From contig SJOL01003794.1 in assembly GCA_004794785.1 (NCBI GenBank), positions 76,102-140,101 of the forward strand: a DNA stretch of 64,000 bases. Reading direction: 5' to 3'. Below, piece after piece: positions 26,200 to 38,463 of the stretch. This DNA comes from Opisthorchis felineus (lineage: Eukaryota; Platyhelminthes; Trematoda; Opisthorchiida; Opisthorchiidae). The notes below the pieces were generated by a model. It made no database searches. It saw nothing but the letters and a program-made list of their open reading frames with translations, and had not been told where the DNA came from. A program made the position numbers and the translations under genes. Each line of letters starts with the position of its first letter. Positions within the stretch are counted from its first letter, which is position 1.

Positions 26200-28443
26200 T
26201 GAGCAACTAATAGCTGCAGTTGGCCCGCGCTTCCCAGGAAGTGTTCACTGCGTCGTTTCTTGCAACGCATTCAGTTGCGGACAGACTGCTCCTCTGAATC
26301 CCTCCCTGTTTCATCTCCTCTCTCTGGATATTCTCCAAGCTTTTTCGTCCACCCTGGCTTCCCAGAATTGGGATGAGTCCTTCCTCTCGACAAACACACA
26401 CCGCGTCTGTGACATCTTTTACCAAAACCTATTGACCGCTCTTCACCTTGTTTCTCCTGTAAAACGTTTTCACTCCAGCATCTACGGCCACGATAAGTTA
26501 TTAAAAACCTTGGATGCCGAAATACATCGGGCTAGCAGAGGATATCGGAAATCTCAAGACTTGTCATCACTAATTCTCATCAATAAACTCTCTACTGACC
26601 GAGAATCCTTGCGGGTATCTATCAAACGCCAAGAAGAAAACACCGTCCTCAGAGCTCCTTCCCATACCAAATTACTCAGCCGACTGTTCCGTAGGCGTTG
26701 CACCCCAAACAGCCACCCAACTGCTTGCTTGCATTTCACAGATAGTGGCCCCATCACCGATCCTGTCAGTATAGCAGACCTTCTAAACGCTTACTTCACC
26801 AACTGCTACTTACCCACTCCTTGCAACTCCAAACCCATACCCACTGCTGCATATCTCCAAACCCTTAAAGGTCAGGGTAAACACCCGACTCTCAGTAACG
26901 TAACCATCTCCTTAGCTGACGTTTCTTCCCTTCTTCTAAAGATTAAGGACTCTGTTGTGCCAGGGGCTGACGGCCTTCCACGCCGTGTTCTGAGACAGGG
27001 TGGCCAACATATTGGGATCCTTGTATTAAATCTTTTCACCCACTCTTTAAACCATGAATTCGTCCCCTCCCAGTGGAAGATATCTATAATCCACCCGCAG
27101 TTCAAATCCGGATCTAGACCAACTCCTTTCAACTACAAGGAAATCCACCATACCTCCCTCCTAATGAGAACCCTTGAACGTCTGATCAAAGGTCCATTAA
27201 CCAAGCTCCTCCTGGCTACTAATGTCATAGATGACCGACAGTATGGATTCCTGTCTCAAAGATCCGTCAGTGGCTGCCAGCTTCACTTCTTCGAGACCAT
27301 CACTGCAGCTTACGACGCTGGATACTCCACTGTAACAGTTTACCTGGACATTCAAAAAGCCTTTGACCAGGCCCCCATGCATCCCTGCTACATAAACTTA
27401 GTACCGTCGGTATCACTGGAACCTTATTTAAGTGGTTTGCCTCCTACCTATCTGGCAGGACGCAAATAACACAAATCGGGGGCATACAATCATCTCCACT
27501 ATCGATCACCAGTGGAGTCATTCAAGGAAGTGTGCTAGGCCCCATCTTCTTCTTACTGTACATCAACGACGTCTTCGGCGCCATATCCCGCGGTAAGGTC
27601 TTCCTCTTCGCGGACGATATAAAAATCGCGTACATATTCCCCACCACTGTACAAGCCCTTACCTTTCACCAGATTAAGCAAGACTTAGATTCACTGACTT
27701 GCTGGTCAAGCGACTCTGGCTTAAGCTTCTCCTCCACGAAATCCTGCATAACTTCCTGCCGCTGCTCTCTCCCGGCAGATGCCTTCACAATTAATGGAAA
27801 TCCTATCCTTCATTCCACGGAGATCAAATATATTGGCCTGAGATATTCCTATATGTTTACCTTTTCCCACCAGGTGCAGTTCCAGGTTGCCCGATCACGC
27901 AGGCTCAGTTTTTTAATACTACGCTCCTTCCACCTTCCAGAACCCAATGGCTGCAATTTTTTAGCTATGCGTACGACCAATCGTGGAATTCTGTCCCTCA
28001 TTCTCCTCCCTTTACACCCAAGGTTGTAGGTTCTAAATTGAAAGCGTCCAGCGGTCATTCACGAAAAAACTGTTCCCTCGGTCCAACCCTCTCTCTTACC
28101 GCTCCCGCTGTCAACTCCCAGGCCTCGAACCACTGCGGCTCATACGGTTTAAGATGAATCTAACTCTCTCACACCGTCTGCTGCACAAGAGCGCCTTTAT
28201 AGCAGAGGCTAGACCAAACGTAAATCCTCGTCCTCGCTACAGATTCCGTAACTCCTGCAACCTCTTAGTGTGTCCTCCAGCTCGAACAAACCTACGCCAC
28301 AACTTCTTTCTAGTTTACTATGCTCGCATCTGGAACAGCCCTCCTGAGCCGCTGCGAAACATCATGCATCGTTATACTTATTCTCAGTCCGTGGACAAAT
28401 TCCTTACCTGCGAAACTGCTGCCGCCTTACTTAATACCTAACT
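26200..28443 (+). mobile_element. CR1/Jockey-like LINE, ORF2 reverse transcriptase with few lesions
   Basis: A non-LTR reverse transcriptase is readable almost end to end. The frame is open from about 26310 ('LDILQAFSSTLASQNWDES') to 27469. It shows 'PGADGLPRRVLRQGG' (27%-type palm entry 'PGPDGIP'), 'FNYKEIHHTSLLMRTLERLI' (the 'NYRPISLLS..SKVFER' block), 'QYGFLSQRSVSGC' and motif A 'VYLDIQKAFD' (about 27340-27370). A single frameshift in a GCCCCC run near 27371-27376 moves the reading to the next frame, which continues with 'ASLLHKLSTVGITGTLFKWF', 'SGVIQGSVLGPIFFLLYIND' and 'LFADDIKI' (FADD at 27607-27618). A second shift near 28030 leads to a C-terminal segment ending 'YYARIWNSPPEPLRN', the usual tail of this class, with a stop at 28439-28441. 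Catalytic Asp residues are present. The few lesions suggest a fairly young copy. The endonuclease half is missing, so it is 5'-truncated. Confidence 0.88.
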
Positions 28444-28444
28444 G

Positions 28445-30140
28445 TCCCCCGACCTCCTCTGTGAATCGGGTCTAGTGCGCATTTGAGATCGGCGACGATA
28501 CAGTTAGTGGGCAAGTAAAAGATCCTGTTATCATAACTTCCTGACCTCTTGACTTGCTTCAAACCACTGTACGACTTAAACGCTTACTCGGTCTAAATAC
28601 GTTGTGGTACTGGCCTGGTTGTTTTTATTTTTTTCCCCAACCATCTTAAACCTCCTTCTAGTCAAGTCCCTACCCCAGATTACTCTATCAGCTCTGTCTA
28701 GTGACTGGTACTCTTGGCATAACTGTAACTGATAAAAACCAAACCAAAGTCAGCTATTTTCTTCATTACTAGAGCGCATTATGCACCCATATATATATAC
28801 TAAATCCATCAGACGATTTGCTTCACAACTCACTAAACACTCACACACACAACATCACGGTACGCTTTCGCTTGACATGGCAGCTCACATTAACGCTCAG
28901 TCACCGCTTAGCCTTAGTGCATGCGCCCTGAATATCACCATTCCATTCCCATTGTCTCATTGGCAACTGTCACTTTACTTGCCTCCTCCGCGACTTGCCT
29001 TTTACCAGCGTCTGTCCTCCGTTTGTTTGTTCGAACTGACTGAGCTGTTTTTAATGGCCTTGGTTCCCCCCCCCCGACCGCAGAAAACTGGTAGCTGGAG
29101 TATTTTAATTGCACAAACCGCATTTATGACTGCTTGGATGGTTTTCCACCTTGCGGCTCTGGTAGCATGCACGACGGATGAAAACCTCGTGTGGTGGACG
29201 GGTACTCCCTGCAGGGAGGGTCGCCCTGTTACGTTGCACCATAGTGCGTTGGTATACCCGCCACCCCTCCAGTAGCACGGGTGCATCGCCCATCGCCGGT
29301 GGTTCTGAGCCTGGCCTTTAAATTCAGGAAATTAAAAAAGCACTGCTGTCTTCCGTTTGTTGCTGCTGATGTTGGACTCGCCTCGGTTGAGTTATTTATC
29401 TGGCAAAGCCATAAACTACAGATGAGAAAAAAACAGGCCTTCCGTCTGTAAAAAAACTATATACCAGGGATAACCTGAAGATACTCTGCGATGCCCATGG
29501 CCTACATCAACGTGCATAGCTGTAGCTGCTTTCGTCAGAATCGAGGCTACACCGCACCGAAACCCACCTCGTCAACCTAACAAGAAAACCTACCTGCCGC
29601 TTCCAGGAGTGGAGACATACAATATTCATATATATATACATATATATATATATATAGTGAGACTCCAGTCACTCCACTATTAGCATGCGAGGCTAGCGTC
29701 GAAAGGCTTTTCCGCAATGCACCACCTGTAGACTGAAGCTGATAGTAGTGCCTAGGGGGCTGGTGATCATTCACCTTACGTTCGCCTTCCCTCCTAGCTT
29801 GTCCTAGTACTGCCCAACTCACTAATAACCTCCTGGAAAGCTAGTTCACCATCTCAGATGTTCCACCTTAACTAGTCCTTACGTGTTAGGTTTCCCTTAC
29901 CACGCTGTCTCTCTGCCTACTACATCGAACTGTCCTCTATCTAAGGTAATGTAATAGCATACATTGGCAATCTTAGCTTGACTTTGATGACTAGACTACT
30001 GAGTGCAGATCAATCCTAATTGTGGTGAACGTTCAGTTTTTCTTTCTTCTTAAGGGACTATATCCTGCCTGATGACTCCTATAACTCTCTAGGCCCTATT
30101 GATCTCATCCCATCTCATCTGCTTCCCAAGCTTCGAGCTG
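28445..30140. other. Sequence 3' of the LINE ORF, unassigned, with TA repeat
   Basis: Pyrimidine-rich sequence between the LINE RT and the related 3' segment. A 164-codon frame at 28781-29275 is P/L-rich and matches nothing I know. A (TA)n tract lies at 29628-29656. It may be part of a long LINE 3' region or contain nested insertions; I cannot resolve which. Confidence 0.4.
29628..29656. repeat. (TA)n microsatellite
   Basis: About 29 bases of TA dinucleotides with one interruption (tatatataca). Simple repeat. Confidence 0.9.
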
Positions 30141-31283
30141 CGGTAATGCGTGCTATGGATGTCCTGTTTGGCCGTTATCCACCTCACCCGATCTGTGCAT
30201 TACACCTGAAGGGATCCCCGACCAGACAAAAAAACAAATACTACCTAAGACATTACATTGGTCTTGCTCTCCCTGCGGAATCCCTTGGCAAACCCACATC
30301 CCACTGCTCACAGAACTGCACATCCCAGCACAACTACCTCAATCACGACGTCCATCACGGGGCTGTCGAGAGACTGGAGTATCTCAGTGCAGTGACGGCA
30401 CGCACTGCCATACCCAGTTTGATAGCATACCCGCAACAGCTCACTTCCTACTTTGACCGCGCCCTCTCGCCCACTCGTCCCCTTAACTACAACCACAATA
30501 AAAATCTTCATCTGGTCCCAGCCGCCTCCGGGAGGCGTTCATTCCAATCTGCTGAACCTTCCATTGGATTCAAACATCTTGGTGTCTTTTACTTTGTACT
30601 CCTCACCAAGTCAGTTCGCGTTCCTTCTGGTGTGTTTGCGTGAACTCCTTCTTCCAAGGAACCCTTTACACCCGACCCCGCTCCAGCAGCAACACTAGTG
30701 AGTCTCTCCAGTTCCACTGCACACGGTGATTCTGAGGTTCCTACCATCATTTATCCATAACGCATATTCCCCCACTTACGCTTTTCGTGACTCTGGTCAT
30801 GCGCCCAACACCTCAAGGCGGCAAAGCCTCAGTAACGGTTTTAGGCTTCAGTTCAAATCGGCCGGTTAGATCGTGCCAGTTCTGCCGCCTCTCCTGATCC
30901 GTTATTCTGGTTCCACTTTTTCTGCAGATTGAAGTTTTTCTTTTATTATTTTTATCACGTACCAGGCAGGAATCCTCTTGCTATGCCCTCCCTCGTATTG
31001 TTTTTGCCCGCCACTTTCAAATCTTAATGAACGTACCTTGTCTCATCTAATATGTTCCCCATAAGAAAGACTGAGCCCTTGTAATTTCGTTTCCATACCC
31101 ATGCCGCATCAGGCGTGAACAATTCTACTTCGGGTAATGCCCACTCTTTATGTCGCCGTCCTTATTCCACGGAATTCCCAGTACCCACAAACCCCACCAG
31201 TCATGCTCTTATTCTGACTGTAAATTTATGGTCATGCCTGAAGGCATGCCACCCACTAGTTGGGAATAAACATTATTATTATT
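30140..31283 (+). mobile_element. LINE 3' region ending in hairpin and (ATT)n tail, copy 1
   Basis: Shares sequence with 39420-40372. Landmarks in order: 'GACGGCACGCACTGCCATAC' (second copy 'GGCATGGCACTGCCATAC'), 'CGCCCTCTCGCCCA', 'CAACCACAATAAAAATCTTC', 'CTTTACACCCGACC', 'ACTAGTGAGTCT', then near the end 'TAATGCCCACT', 'TTATTCTGACTGTAA' and 'GTTGGGAATAAACATTATT'. At 31233-31248 a perfect hairpin (CATGCC-TGAA-GGCATG) lies just before the (ATT)n tail at 31271-31283. This is the layout of a LINE 3' end whose terminal stem-loop is bound by its own RT. The coding element upstream at 26.2-28.4 kb is on the same strand and is probably the same family; whether this is one continuous insertion is inference. 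Confidence 0.7.
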
Positions 31284-31289
31284 GCCCCG

Positions 31290-33325
31290 GGAACAAATAT
31301 GCTCTAACCCACAATATCACCAATCCCACCTCTATCCTTTGAGTGGTTGATGGACCCTGGCTCGCCATCGTCCTTTCAATATCCCTTGCACGCCCATCCA
31401 CGCTTGCACCATCCGGTCAGAATTTTCGGGCGCTACTCATCTCGAAAAATTCACCGACTTTTTATGTGCCATGTACTCTGATTCAGCAACGACTGTCTCC
31501 AACGATTCAGAGATAAGACATCAGGTATAAACGTAAGGCATATGCCCTGTTGGATAACTGGATGAAGTGGTGACCACAGAAATATGCTACGACCGGACCA
31601 AGCTTAAGGCAGCAACACGGGCGTTCAACAAAAGCTGCTTTCCCTTATATTTTCTGTGTAATTTGTTGATATTGCTGATAGTTTCAATGGTGGGTGAATT
31701 GTTCTAAGCAGGAAGTTTTCAACATCGCCTACGGTGGGGTTTGGCACTAAGGGGGGTTTGGAGGGAGCGGTAGTGTTACATAAAATATGGTTAACTGGGC
31801 GTGTCCAGAGTCGATCGAAGTGTAATTAGCACCAGGACAGAGCGGTGAATGGGGAGGAGAAAGTAGGTCTGAACCCGCGGCAGAAGATGGGGTACGAGGC
31901 TCAGCATGGGGGACGGAGTGTGTTTGGGGGGAAGGTGTGCAGTCGAGGGGACGGATGTCAACCGTGCTATAAGTAATCCAGGTAGGCAACGATGCTTACT
32001 GTCACCGAGACGGATTTCAGCAGTTTGCCTTATTGGCTGTGATTGTCACTGAACTATGACATGTGTTCGAACTTGGTGACGTAGATATCATGCTTTACAA
32101 CGAGAAGAACCTTATCAGGATGGTCATCCGCATGCAGTTACCCGGAAACGATGCATTACCTCCTGGCGCATATCTGGGAATGGGAATCATTTACAGAGGT
32201 GCACATTGCCATCAATATGGCAAAATGCATGGAAAGTATCTTCTGATATTACACCGCACGCAATGCGAGCCCCAGTATTGTGCCGATATTTGGTGAACAT
32301 TTTCAAATAATTTATTACTTCTGATGAGCATGCCGGACACAAGCGTTTGTCAAATATCCACCAGGGTGGAATATATTTTGGAAATTTTCTGAAGCTGACA
32401 TCCCATTGGAAGAACACCGTGGACCTCCAGAATATGCAGAGTTGAGTTCCCGCTTTATCTCATTAACTGGTGACCACGTGCGAATAGGTGGCCAGTGAAC
32501 TTGAAAGTTTGCTCAGTTAAATAAAACATTCTGAGCAATATATTACCAATATTGGCCAACTCCCCGCAAAATTCTAAACTTCGAAAAACCCCTTAGTCTT
32601 GGAGAAATTAATTTTGGTTTACTTTTGGCGATCGGCAAAAGTTAGACGCCGTTGGGGGTAGTGACATAAACGGCGCCCCTTTTTGAGTGAACAGGACCCT
32701 CTCGTTTCAATCTAGAAAGGAGCCGTTTCACGTCGGTGGCGACCGATTCATTTTCATGGAAGGAGATTTTGCTCCAGTGCCCGCGATTTTGTCAGCGCCT
32801 CCTGCTGCATCTCGTTATGCGTGATCGGCTGTGGCTGCAAAGCATTGTAAAGAATTTCAAGTGGGACACTTGCAGTCTCGATGGTTGGCTTGGACGCATT
32901 TGATTCTTGTGCCGCGCTTAGGTTCATTGGCCAACAGGAACTTCGTACACTACGCCCCTAGCTTTCGCAAGGCGTAACCTTGAATCCAGGGGCCGTGATT
33001 CAGCCGATGGCTTTGCGCAACTCTTTTCCATCTGGACACCGTTTGCCGTCACTGTGGGCCAGGAACGGGCTGCAGCTTCAGACGGATAGTCGAATTACTG
33101 GTACGCAATTTTCGGCCAACGAGGCCTTAATGGGTGATTAAAAGTCTTCCACAGAGTAATTCGGAGCGCTCCGGTGGACTAGCGAAGAACCCTGGAGAAA
33201 TCTGGCTGAAGTCCATGATGGCCGGAAATGGCACGGAAAATCAAAATTCAAAATTTCGTAAAGGATTTTGGCAATAATTCAAATAATAAATATTTTCATT
33301 CTACTGACACCCCAAATAGCCAAGA
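31290..33325. other. No recognisable gene
   Basis: No frame here matched a known protein. 31747-31989 on - encodes a low-complexity Pro/Ser-rich frame. 32600-33200 is GC-richer than its surroundings and could be old transposon sequence, but I could not match motifs on either strand. Confidence 0.4.
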
Positions 33326-33329
33326 TTTT

Positions 33330-34190
33330 AATTAAAAAGAGGGAAGGTTTGGGTGGTTTCTGCGTTGTCTTTGGGAAGGGAGCATTTACCGTGGGGCAAG
33401 GCGTTGAGGATGCCGTTGACATACTGCAGAATCAAGGTGGGCCCTAGCACGCTCTCTTGACTGGTTCCACTGTTGATCGATGGCAAAGATAACTGTTACT
33501 GCCCGTTCGTTTTACTTGGATCCTATCAGACAAGTAGGCGGATAACCACTGAAAAAATCATTTAGTGATGCTGACAGAAATTAAATTCCGTAGCAGGGAT
33601 ACGTGAAAAATCTTATTAGGAGCTTTTTGGTACACTATTACAAAAGGTTGCTTGGCATCGTAGGTTGCAGGGTTAATCTCAAAGAAGTGAAGTTGGCAGC
33701 CGCTGACGGATCTCTGACTCAGGAATCCGTGCTGCCGGTCATCCGTGACATTTGTACTTAGGAGGAACCTGGTCAGACAGCCTTTGACAGGACGTTCCAA
33801 AGTCCTCGCTAAAATAGGGACACGGGGGATCCACTTGTAGTTGGAGGTAGTTAGTGGGGATTCGGGTTTGATTTGAGGTTGGATTATAAGTTGTTTGCAA
33901 TCAGGGAGGGATCCTCCCCGATTTGAAGGAGTGGGTAGAAAGATTCAGGACAAGGATTCCGGCATCTTGACCATCATTTCTCAGAGCGCGCGAAGGGTGG
34001 CCTCCATCCCATAGCATGATACAGTAATTGAGGGTTTGAAGAAAGACGGAAAAACCACCTGGAGAAATGATAACGTTTCTAAGAGACGGCTGGCTATTGT
34101 AACGTGCGGAATGTGTGGTAGGGTCTTTAGGTTGGGTTTGGGCGGAAGATACAAGCAGCAGCTAACAAAGTAGACCTTCATATGGTGAGT
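33330..34190 (-). mobile_element. CR1/Jockey-like LINE RT fragment, same family as 26-28 kb
   Basis: Read on -, successive frames align with the 26.4-27.6 kb element. 'LKTLPHIPHVTIASRLLET' is followed by 'GILVLNLSTHSFK', 'ARTLERPVKGCLTRFLLSTN', 'VTDDRQHGFLSQRSVSGCQ' and 'LHFFEINPATYDA', then 'WLSAYLSDR' and 'SGTSQESVLGP' (about 33430-33480 on the + axis). Motif A is damaged, and the FADD position reads as 'LPKDNAETT', so the active site is lost. Similarity ends near 33325. This is an internal fragment truncated at both ends. Confidence 0.85.
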
Positions 34191-34199
34191 AATACTGAC

Positions 34200-34930
34200 A
34201 GGACTGGCGGCTAGACGGACATCCCTGATAAGCAGACGAACAATCGAGTGTTTGTTGGTGGTACATCTCCCAAGGAATAGGCGGCTGGATAATATTTGGC
34301 AAGTGACGAAATATAGAGCAACACTCTTCCCACGATATTCGAGATACGCATTAGGGCTCTCGATAAGTTGAGAATGGAGAACTCAGGAAAGTAATTGGGC
34401 CACAGCTGATTGTCTTGCGAGAAGTGAAGCAGTGCTCATTTTCTGAGAAGCGTGGACCAAGTGAATATAAGCCAAATCCTCATTTCAGGATATTAGGTCT
34501 CTAGCATGAGGGCTTTGTGTGGATCCACGCAAAAACTGGGGTTACCATTCTACATTAATTTGTCTGAGCAGTGAGTTTTAGTGGCATGCCAAGAGACATC
34601 CGGCAGGCTGGAGGCGCCCGGCATAAGTTTATACGGATGAGGGTGTCATGCGCAGAAGCAGTACGATACAAGTCAACAATAGAGGCAAAGAAAAGGACGG
34701 TGGAAAATAGATAAAACTTATTAGCACATGATGGTTCGTCTGTACGGTAGGGATCTAGACAGCCGCCGGAATCCCCTTGAGGATAAGGCCTTCAATTAGG
34801 GCTGCACGAAGTTCCAATATGGATTATATGTTATGGCCCCCGGCCCCCGGAATTTGTCCTGCCGGAGCGGTGTTTATTTGAGTCAGGGAGTGAAATATCC
34901 GTGTCTGGGGTTTCAACTGAGATTTATGTT
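34200..34930. other. No recognisable gene
   Basis: Spacer between two retroelement fragments. No frame or repeat that I can assign. Confidence 0.4.
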
Positions 34931-34935
34931 TCATA

Positions 34936-35345
34936 GTAGTGGAATCCATCGTGGTGGATCATTTTCGAAAAACTTGGAGTGACACAAAATCCAGTCCTCA
35001 GAAGGGCGCAACACAAGAGATCCTGTATCGTGAATCTCCTGCCCTCGAGAGACTACTGGACCGGAGACCCGGACACTCGAACAGAGATGGGCTTCGTGCA
35101 CTTGGACTTTTTAGAGCATTCAATAAGATAAAACACCACTGCCTCCCGAAAAACTCTGTCATACGGGGTTTAGGGGCGCCACCAAGATGGACACAAAAGC
35201 GCCTTGGGCAATGGACTGTAGCAGCCGGAGTGATGGGAATGAAATCAGACCGCAAGCACATCGACTGCGGCGTTCCTCTGCCGCCCTTTTCCGTCCTAAA
35301 TGATCCCTCGGCCTCTCTATCACTAGCGTACAAAATATCTGTTTA
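34936..35345 (+). pseudogene. Degenerate LINE reverse transcriptase fragment (R2/NeSL-like)
   Basis: A 135-codon frame contains 'RRPGHSNRDGLRALGLFRAF' and 'NKIKHHCLPKNSVIRGLGAP', which resembles the RT palm segment 'LDVAKAFDTIRH..L...LRKGVPP' of R2/NeSL-type LINEs. It is followed by 'HIDCGVPLPPFSVLNDPS' at the place of 'RRGVRQGDPLSPLLFN'. The first catalytic Asp is replaced (AFNKI for AFDKI/T) and no FADD block follows. The family is judged from the motif order only. Confidence 0.5.
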
Positions 35346-35349
35346 AGAC

Positions 35350-36655
35350 AGCATCCGGTCGACTCAGGGCTACGCAGTACTCAGCGAGACCCGGTAGATT
35401 AACACTAGTCCGTGGATATTCACTTGCCTTTCATCCGCAAAAGACCCCATTTCCTCCTCTCAGTTTATGAAGTCCTCGAAGTTACTCCCTTGACTGTCAC
35501 CACTTGCGAGCTGTTGCCAACAAGAAGCGCCTTGGAATCTGTCGTTAACAGAGGCTGGGCGACTCACCTCAATTTTTCAAGGCTGTTAACGCTCCAATCA
35601 TCATCCGCCGAAAAACAAGACCCCGTGATGCCACCGTTTTCATCACGCTGCCATCTGCATACACCAGACATCACATAGAACACGCCGTTTAAATTCGAGG
35701 GCTACACTGCCTAGGTGAGATCCATCTTAGATGCTCACCGAACCTAACTCTGCTGTCATTGGCGTCAGCAGTTAAACTCTGGGGCCACCAAATGAAGCTA
35801 GAACACTAAGACAGTCATTGAGCCACAGCTGGACGCACAACTCACGGGTCCAAGTTCCACAACAATGCGGCAGCTTCTTCAGCAGGCTAAATTCAACCCA
35901 TTATCTGTTACAGTCTGTGGGACTTGGGGGACGATTATATAATAATTCTGTCCCATCCTAAGGATCTTAAGAGCTGCAAATTCACAACGCCCACTGGGCA
36001 AGCGTGGTTGGGAGCACTGACCGGTATGCAGAATCAAGTATTTATTTGAAGTCAATGGCGCCAATATTTTTGATTCTTTGTACGGATGGCGTTGTCATAA
36101 TACCTGGTGGGGTGTAAAGACGTGGTCAAAGTCCATTTGAAACACGCTTTGATGGTTACGAGTTGAGGTTCCGCGCGCCGATCTGAGATGATGGGGATTG
36201 TGGCGACTCTGGTTTCGCTGTATGCGCCATTTCTGACGGCGTGTACTATCATCCACCCACCCGGGATTGGTTTTTTATCTTGGATACAGGCAAATGAGTT
36301 AGACATGGCATTTGGACAGATGACTGGGGGATTTACTACCGTCTATGGACAGGGCTAGTGGAACGTTCGGACCATGACTAGGGTGACGTTTGCACGTACA
36401 TATAAGTTCTAGGTGGAGGGTCAGAATTCTGAAAAAACAATGTCCGAGGATTATATATGGGACCGCCATGTCCACCAAAATAGCTCCAAGAATGACGCCT
36501 AGTCTCCAGGCTAGAAAGGCCGGCTGCCGACTGGACGTTCAAGCTATCAAACAGCGACGAACGACGATGTCCAAGTGTTCAGGCCTGTCCTAGATGCGAT
36601 GCCAGCCAATCACCTAGTAACCCGTGCTGCCCTGATTCAAGGTCGAAAACACGCT
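35350..36655. other. No recognisable gene
   Basis: Probably more retroelement debris, since both neighbours are. I could not read coherent motifs on either strand. The two adjoining - frames at 35879-36306 are unassigned. Confidence 0.35.
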
Positions 36656-36659
36656 TAAA

Positions 36660-36910
36660 AAGCCGTGGTATTGCAGTTCCCTGTTAGCAAAAAAGTCGCT
36701 GTGTTTCTTTTAGGTGGGATTTCCCGTCACCAGCGCTTTGGACGAGGTTTTGCGGTTAATTGCAACGGATTCAGAGTTCTGGGGCAGAAAGGAGTTCCAT
36801 GTTTACAGTCAATGTTTCTGTCGAATCCGACTGTCCGGATGAAGGGCAGCAGGTGACCAACTGAATTGTTGCTGAAAGTATGGTGCACTGCTTTTCAAAG
36901 ATTTTCCTTC
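36660..36910 (-). pseudogene. RTE-type LINE linker fragment
   Basis: The reverse complement contains 'QQQFSWSPAALHPDS', 'STETLTVNMELLSAPE' and 'QNLVQSAGDG'. These correspond to the EN-RT linker of the local RTE family ('AEHFEQQFSWPPA...WTVNMEPPSAPE...LKRHKAPGPD'). The segment is short, frameshifted and truncated. Confidence 0.55.
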
Positions 36911-37017
36911 ACTCGATATCATAGCCGTCGTGATACTTGTTGGTTTCACTGAGAACAGGCTTCTGCGGGCCTGCTGAACGCAGCTGATTTATATAAGCTG
37001 TATTTACGGTGGCCGTA

Positions 37018-37471
37018 GCTCTTGTAAACTGCTACTTTTCATGCTCATTATAACCTTTCTGCCTATTAATACCGATCACATTACAGTACAAAATATTGTT
37101 TTATTGCAATACAACAACCACCCGCTTTTTGGGTTCAACGTGAATTTGCGACTTTTGCCGAGTGACTGTTGTTGCGATTATTGGTTGAACACCATTGACT
37201 GATACTAGCTCTCAACGTGAACAAAACTTTCAGCTGCAAACACTGGACTCATCTGTTTACATCAGTGGATTAATATTGCGATCACAAAGGTCTGGAATAC
37301 CAGGAAAGTGGAATATTTTCTTGGCGTGGTTGCTCAAATGAATGCTGACCTGTGGAATTTCCTTTTGCTAACCGCGAGTCAAGATTTCCCGGGAGTGTTC
37401 TCTTTGCGACATCATATCTGACTTACGTTGAGTTTGTTCTGTTCATTAGAGAGTTCTTAGGGCCGTTAACC
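37018..37471 (+). repeat. Dispersed ~450 bp repeat, copy 2
   Basis: Second copy of the repeat described at 23807-24266, same orientation. It ends at GGCCGTTAAC (37461-37470). Immediately after it lies a short sequence (37477-37509) that is an inverted match to 46929-46961 inside the CACTA element. Confidence 0.8.
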
Positions 37472-37580
37472 ACCGCACGGCAGTCGGTGGTAATAACGTT
37501 GCAAAATTTGTCACATATACATACACCCAGTAAACATATGGCCACCGGTGGCCAAAAGTGGCTAAATACAAGTAACATTC
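37472..37580 (-). repeat. CACTA-related fragment with GGCCACCGGTGGCC palindrome
   Basis: The reverse complement of 37477-37509 matches 46929-46961, next to the CACTA element's subterminal region, at 31 of 33 positions (landmarks AAATTTTGCAAC and ATTACCAC). Near it lies a perfect 14-bp palindrome GGCCACCGGTGGCC, followed by AAAAGTGGCTAAAT; the 46.9-kb copy has GGCCAAAAATGGCTAAAT. The same CCACCGGTGG palindrome recurs at 51.1-51.2 kb. Probably the end or relic of a related DNA transposon or MITE. Confidence 0.55.
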
Positions 37581-37589
37581 GATGATGCG

Positions 37590-38457
37590 GCGAGCCGGAT
37601 TATGTTTGTTGTTAAAAACAAGCAAATTTGGTTGTAACACACAAACATTTGGTTGGTGTAACACAAAATGGAGGGAAAGGGGATACAGTCGCACTCCTTT
37701 ACAGACATTCCGATCATGTGCTTCGATGTGCCGACGAAATGCCCTCAGAGGAGGGTGTAACTTTTATTCATTCACAGAAACGTTGCCTTAAGCGGTGGGC
37801 TAAACACTTTCAAGGACGGTTTGGTTGGCCTGCATCAACTTAACATTTGAAGGAACTAAGTAAACTCCAGTGGAACTTTGACATCAGTCAACCATTGACA
37901 GCGTGTAATGTCATTGCTTGTAAGTATATCACATTCCAGACGGTTTGCATCCTACACTCTTCACAGAAGCTGGGTAGTCCCTCGTGGCTAACCTAACGAC
38001 TTTATCCCAAAATATCTGAAATGGGAATCGAATACCGACAGAAAGGAGTATTTCGAAGGTCATTTCTGCATTAAACATGGTGCAAGAACATCGTGCAAAA
38101 ACCACTGGGGCATCAATTCAGTGACCATAACTTCCAAGGTGCTCCCTGCTATTATCCCACACCGGTTGATCTATCGTTTGAAAAGGTAGGATTCATGAGA
38201 ATCGAGCTGGCTTTCGCTCTGGTCCGGGTTGCGTCGGTGACACCTTCACTTGAAAAGTAATGAAACTGCGCTACTCCTTCCGACAATCAACAGTGATAGT
38301 TTTCTCGAACTTCGATCTGCTTTGGGGTCGCTGATCACCAGAAATCGTGGTAGTTTAGGTGTCTCTCCTAAATTCTTGTCCCTCATAAAGGTGGTTTACG
38401 CCTCTTCCCCTGGCCGGTACATGTTTACAGATTTCTGAGTTTACCACATCCGGTGCC
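37590..38457 (+). pseudogene. RTE-type LINE RT fragment
   Basis: + frames read 'KRCLKRWAKHFQGRFGWPA' (37778-37840, the linker 'RLGRWAEHFQSQFTWP'). Then at about 38095-38200 'CKNHWGINSVTITSKVLPA' and 'RLIYRLKR' correspond to 'C.NHRGISL..I.SKVLA..I..RL'. At 38340-38437 'PKFLSLIKVVYASSPGR' corresponds to 'PSKFLSLIKALYANSSGR' before motif B. Many stops and shifts; the catalytic FLD and YADD blocks are missing or unreadable. A SINE has inserted or been joined immediately downstream. Confidence 0.7.
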
Positions 38458-38463
38458 ATCATA

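Noticed and set aside
26432..27469. 345-codon frame as a host gene
   Set aside because: It carries ordered RT motifs and continues into FADD after one frameshift. It is a LINE ORF.
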